Shown here piece after piece: positions 61,023 through 64,000 of a stretch of DNA of 64,000 nucleotides. Below the pieces are notes generated by a model that was given only the letters and a program-made list of their open reading frames with translations, made no database searches and was not told where the DNA came from. Source of the DNA: Odiellus spinosus (taxonomy: Eukaryota > Arthropoda > Arachnida > Opiliones > Phalangiidae); contig OY987237.1 of assembly GCA_963920705.1 (NCBI GenBank), positions 13,980,601 to 14,044,600 of the forward strand. The letters are read 5' to 3'. Position 1 is the stretch's first letter; each line of letters opens with the position of its first letter. Position numbers and translations under genes: made by a program.

Positions 61023-61441
61023 CAGAGGTATATAATAACCCCCTTCGGGGGGGAAGTATGAAAGGTATGCAAAATCGACGAACAACGAGTGCCCGGCGTA
61101 AATCGCGGCGGATCGACACACCGCTTTACTCCCAAAAAATAGTTACACCATTTTGAACCTCGCTAAATTTTCCCTACGCACACTTCCGGAACTCGCGAGC
61201 CGAAGTCAACCTTCGACTCCATTTTAACAGACAGCCTGACTCCCGAGACAGGAAGTTCTAAACACAAATCGAGTCGTCTTGTTTATACAAAGACCATTTA
61301 CTAGAGTAGCGACAATGAGAAGTCCAGCGCGAGCTAGTGGCCTAGATAGTCAGCAGCGGGCTCTCGTTGTTCGTGATTTTTAGCATTGGTAGTATAGGGG
61401 CTTTCATACTTCCCACCGAAGGGGGTTATTATATACCTCTG
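61023..61441 (-). mobile_element. family D MITE copy 4 (inverted), without matching TSD
   Basis: 419 bp with both termini. The flanks gtccaag and attaaac do not match, unlike copies 2 and 3. Confidence 0.88.
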
Positions 61442-62330
61442 ATTAAACTAAAGAGGCTAATTCTTCATGGTTGAGAAAAACAGTTATATCACGAGATTAA
61501 ACATTTCGTTCTGACTTTAAAGCAACGCGTAAAATTAACTATTTTACCCTTACTAAAAAACGCCCTGAAATATAACTATTAAGGTTAGTTAAGTATCTCA
61601 AACTGCGTGTATGTAAGGAGTCAAACGACCTACAGAGGTTGAGTTAAAAAAAACCCTGCACGAAACAAAGAATCGTTATCTTTTTGTCTGTGGCTATCTC
61701 CTATAGCTAGCACTTAGCGCGAGGCGCTTACTAGAAAGTTTATTATGAGATAATAGGACTTATCTCGCAACAAGCTAACTTAAAACTAAAACTGAAAGCT
61801 TGTAAAAGCAACCGGGTGGAACAATCAAGCTACACTTTACCAAAAGACAACGGAATAAAAAAAGGTTAAAAGAACTAAGAGGAGGAAATTAATTCCACCC
61901 ATTAATTATTGTCTTGGAAGACAAATGGTTTCATTTCCATAAATAACGAAGGGGTTATTTTATATATTATTTCTAAACTACACTTTCCCCTCATTTTTAT
62001 CGCGATAATTTAAATTTTTAATTTTAATTTAGTATCACGAAACGACTATAAGATCTCCAAGTATTATTACAATTTGAGTTAAATAATTTCTTGCATATTT
62101 AAAGTCGTGGACTTTTCGTGAACTTCAAATGGAATTTGCGTATCATTTTCAGAAAGATCGTTTAAAAAATAATGAAATATAATAGAAAAATTACCGCAAG
62201 AGTAAAAATACTAAATTTATAACCTTTAACCTCCATTTTCAAAGTATTTAAATTCTCCGAAATACTACTTCACTCGCTTGACTATTGTAGAGTTTTGACC
62301 ATTACAGCAACTCTCCTTCAAGAGTAATAT
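61442..62330. other. no feature recognised
   Basis: AT-rich spacer. Confidence 0.35.
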
Positions 62331-62337
62331 ATTTAGA

Positions 62338-62674
62338 CAGAAGCCGATGAAACCCTCCTTTGAAGTCTATTACTCCCGGGTCTTGTCTACCCCTCTCTGT
62401 ATGGGTTATTCTCAAAAGGCGCGATTCGTACGCCTCCTAACGATGGATGTTTTCGGAGCGGGAGCTCGTCGAGCGAATATCTCTAGCAGCCTTGGAGTTC
62501 GTCCAAAAAGCGTCGTCGTTTGTGGAGAGAGAGAATTTCCAATTTTCCGTAGACAGGGGGGAAGAAGTAGGACCCCTTCTAACTCGTAAAATTGGGAATT
62601 TTACCCATACAGAGAGGAGCGCTATATGGAACATTGGAGTAGTAGACTTCAAAGGAGGGTTTCATCGGCTTCTG
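62338..62674 (-). mobile_element. family A MITE copy 11 (inverted)
   Basis: 337 bp. Exact 7-bp duplication atttaga at 62331-62337 and 62675-62681. Marker types L1 and R1. Confidence 0.91.
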
Positions 62675-62681
62675 ATTTAGA

Positions 62682-63560
62682 TCATTGACTATGATCTATA
62701 TTCTAAATTTTCCGAGAATTCTTGAAACAGAACAAGGAATGATTCAAAAATGACTTCTTTAAACCACGATTAATTCTTCATTAAGACGCAGCAGTCAGTA
62801 ATGTACTTTTAAGTCAATTAAACACTCGAAAAAAGGTCAAACTTCCAATCAAATTTTCGTATTTTTCTCGAGATAAAATTGGACCTATAATTAGGGAACA
62901 AGAGACTGATATCTCTTTTCGGTTCAACAAGGGAAAAAGATCAATTATCGATTTACGCGTAAAAGGTACTTAGAAAAATACAAAGCAAACAGAAATTTCG
63001 CGGAAAAGTCTTTTTGGTCTCTCTATCTCTCTCTCCGTTTATAGTTTAATGAAATTCAATATCGGAAGTGCCTCTTTGCTTCGTTTCTTCGGCGGAAATT
63101 GATAAACTAACAGCTGTTGGCGTATACAAAAAAAAAAAGCTCAATAAACGGTACAGGAGGAATCTAGGAATTATTGTTAATTCGGCTCCATTTCGAATTC
63201 TCCGTTGATTCACGTTAAGCCTAATTGATTTTTAGTCTTAATTTTTGATTGAAATCTTTTACGAATTAAGAATTGATAGAAAAATCACTTCATAATACCT
63301 TTATCATCGAGTCGAAAACTCAAATTTAAATATGTAAAGTGAGACAGATTTTTCATAACTCTAAATGGAATTTGATTAGCATTTTACGGAAAGATAGTTA
63401 AAAATGATTCAAATTATAGATACAGATGTCATAGAAAAAAAAAAAAAATCACAGCTAGTACGAAATATGACTGAAACAAACAAGCTATATATTATTGAAA
63501 TTTTTATCTTGTAGTTTCTTAGGAACACTTCAAGCCACAGAAGTAATTGTTTTTTTTTTA
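62682..63560. other. no feature recognised
   Basis: AT-rich spacer. Confidence 0.35.
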
Positions 63561-63567
63561 ATATGGC

Positions 63568-63985
63568 CAGAGGTATATAATAACCCCCTTCGGGGGGAAG
63601 TATGAAAGCCCCTATACTACCAATGCTAAAAATCACGAACAACAAGAGCCCGCTGCTGACTATCTAGGCCACTAGCTCGCGCTGGACTTCTCAATGTCGC
63701 TACTCTAGTAAATGGTCTTTGTATAAACAAGACGGCTCGATTTGTGTTTAGAACTTCCTGTCTCGGGAGTCAGGCTGTCTGATAAAATGGAGTCGAAGGT
63801 TGACTTCAGCTCGCGAGTTCCGGAAGTGCGCGTAGGGAAATTTTAGTGAGGTTCAAAATGGTGTAACTATTTTTTGGGAATAAAGCGGTGTGTCGATCCG
63901 CCGCGATTTACGCCGGGCACTCGTTGTTCGTCGATTTTGCCTACCTTTCATACTTCCCCCCGAAGGGGGTTATTATATACCTTTG
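63568..63985 (+). mobile_element. family D MITE copy 5
   Basis: 418 bp, right tip CCTTTG instead of CCTCTG. Flanks atatggc (63561-63567) and atttggc (63986-63992) agree at 6 of 7. Confidence 0.87.
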
Positions 63986-64000
63986 ATTTGGCCTATTTAA

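Noticed and set aside
61840-61865. Minus-strand PLSFGK before GTGTAG as a glycine-loop exon end
   Set aside because: A stop lies just upstream in frame, and no acceptor separates it from the candidate.
16206-62674. Recurring 71-92 codon open frames on both strands inside family A copies (for example [19 protein letters not shown])
   Set aside because: They recur only because the copies are similar in sequence, overlap in several frames on both strands, and show no domain or initiation context; not treated as genes.

Overview
The window is animal nuclear DNA, AT-rich and intron-containing, with GT..AG introns. It carries two kinds of host gene on the minus strand and a dense population of short non-autonomous inverted-repeat transposons. 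The proteins are clearly metazoan (BTB/kelch-like proteins and a Polo kinase), but I cannot name the species. I recognise no rRNA or tRNA gene, no CRISPR, and no transposase or reverse transcriptase gene.

Left end (1-8.3 kb): three tandem BTB-domain genes, all on the minus strand. BTB-1 (1-811) runs off the left edge. BTB-2 (1569-3538, plus a small upstream exon at 3616-3681) and BTB-3 (4808-6984, plus an ATG-bearing first exon at 8110-8245) each have most of their coding sequence in one large exon. Each has an AATAAA signal close after its stop. All upstream junctions have the same phase, so the three could be independent genes from tandem duplication or could share the 8110-8245 leader exon. 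A TA-flanked palindromic element lies between BTB-2 and BTB-3.

9.8-26.5 kb: a Polo-like kinase (PLK1/polo type) on the minus strand. I rebuilt it as ten exons with matching phases, 577 codons from the glycine-rich loop to the stop. The exon before the glycine loop was not found. Introns are short at the 3' end and very long at the 5' end (4.2 and 9.9 kb), and the long ones are filled with transposons. The kinase core and both polo boxes are present. The position equivalent to human Trp414, central to phosphopeptide binding, reads Phe.

26.5-64 kb: no gene recognised. It may be the first intron or upstream region of the Polo gene. It is built of repeats: family A (about 337 bp, 11 copies in the window), family C (about 280 bp, 3 copies), family D (about 418 bp, 5 copies), TTAA-flanked foldback elements (family E and relatives), elements with CAGGG ends, a 32-bp satellite array, a 31-bp array and, inside the Polo intron, a 173-bp array.

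The main novelty is that families A, C, D and a 42-bp mini-foldback at 51980-52021 all begin with CA, end with TG and are flanked by 7-bp target-site duplications. That length is uncommon and points to one transposase lineage that I cannot assign. An occupied and an empty copy of the same site inside the window support the 7-bp duplication directly.
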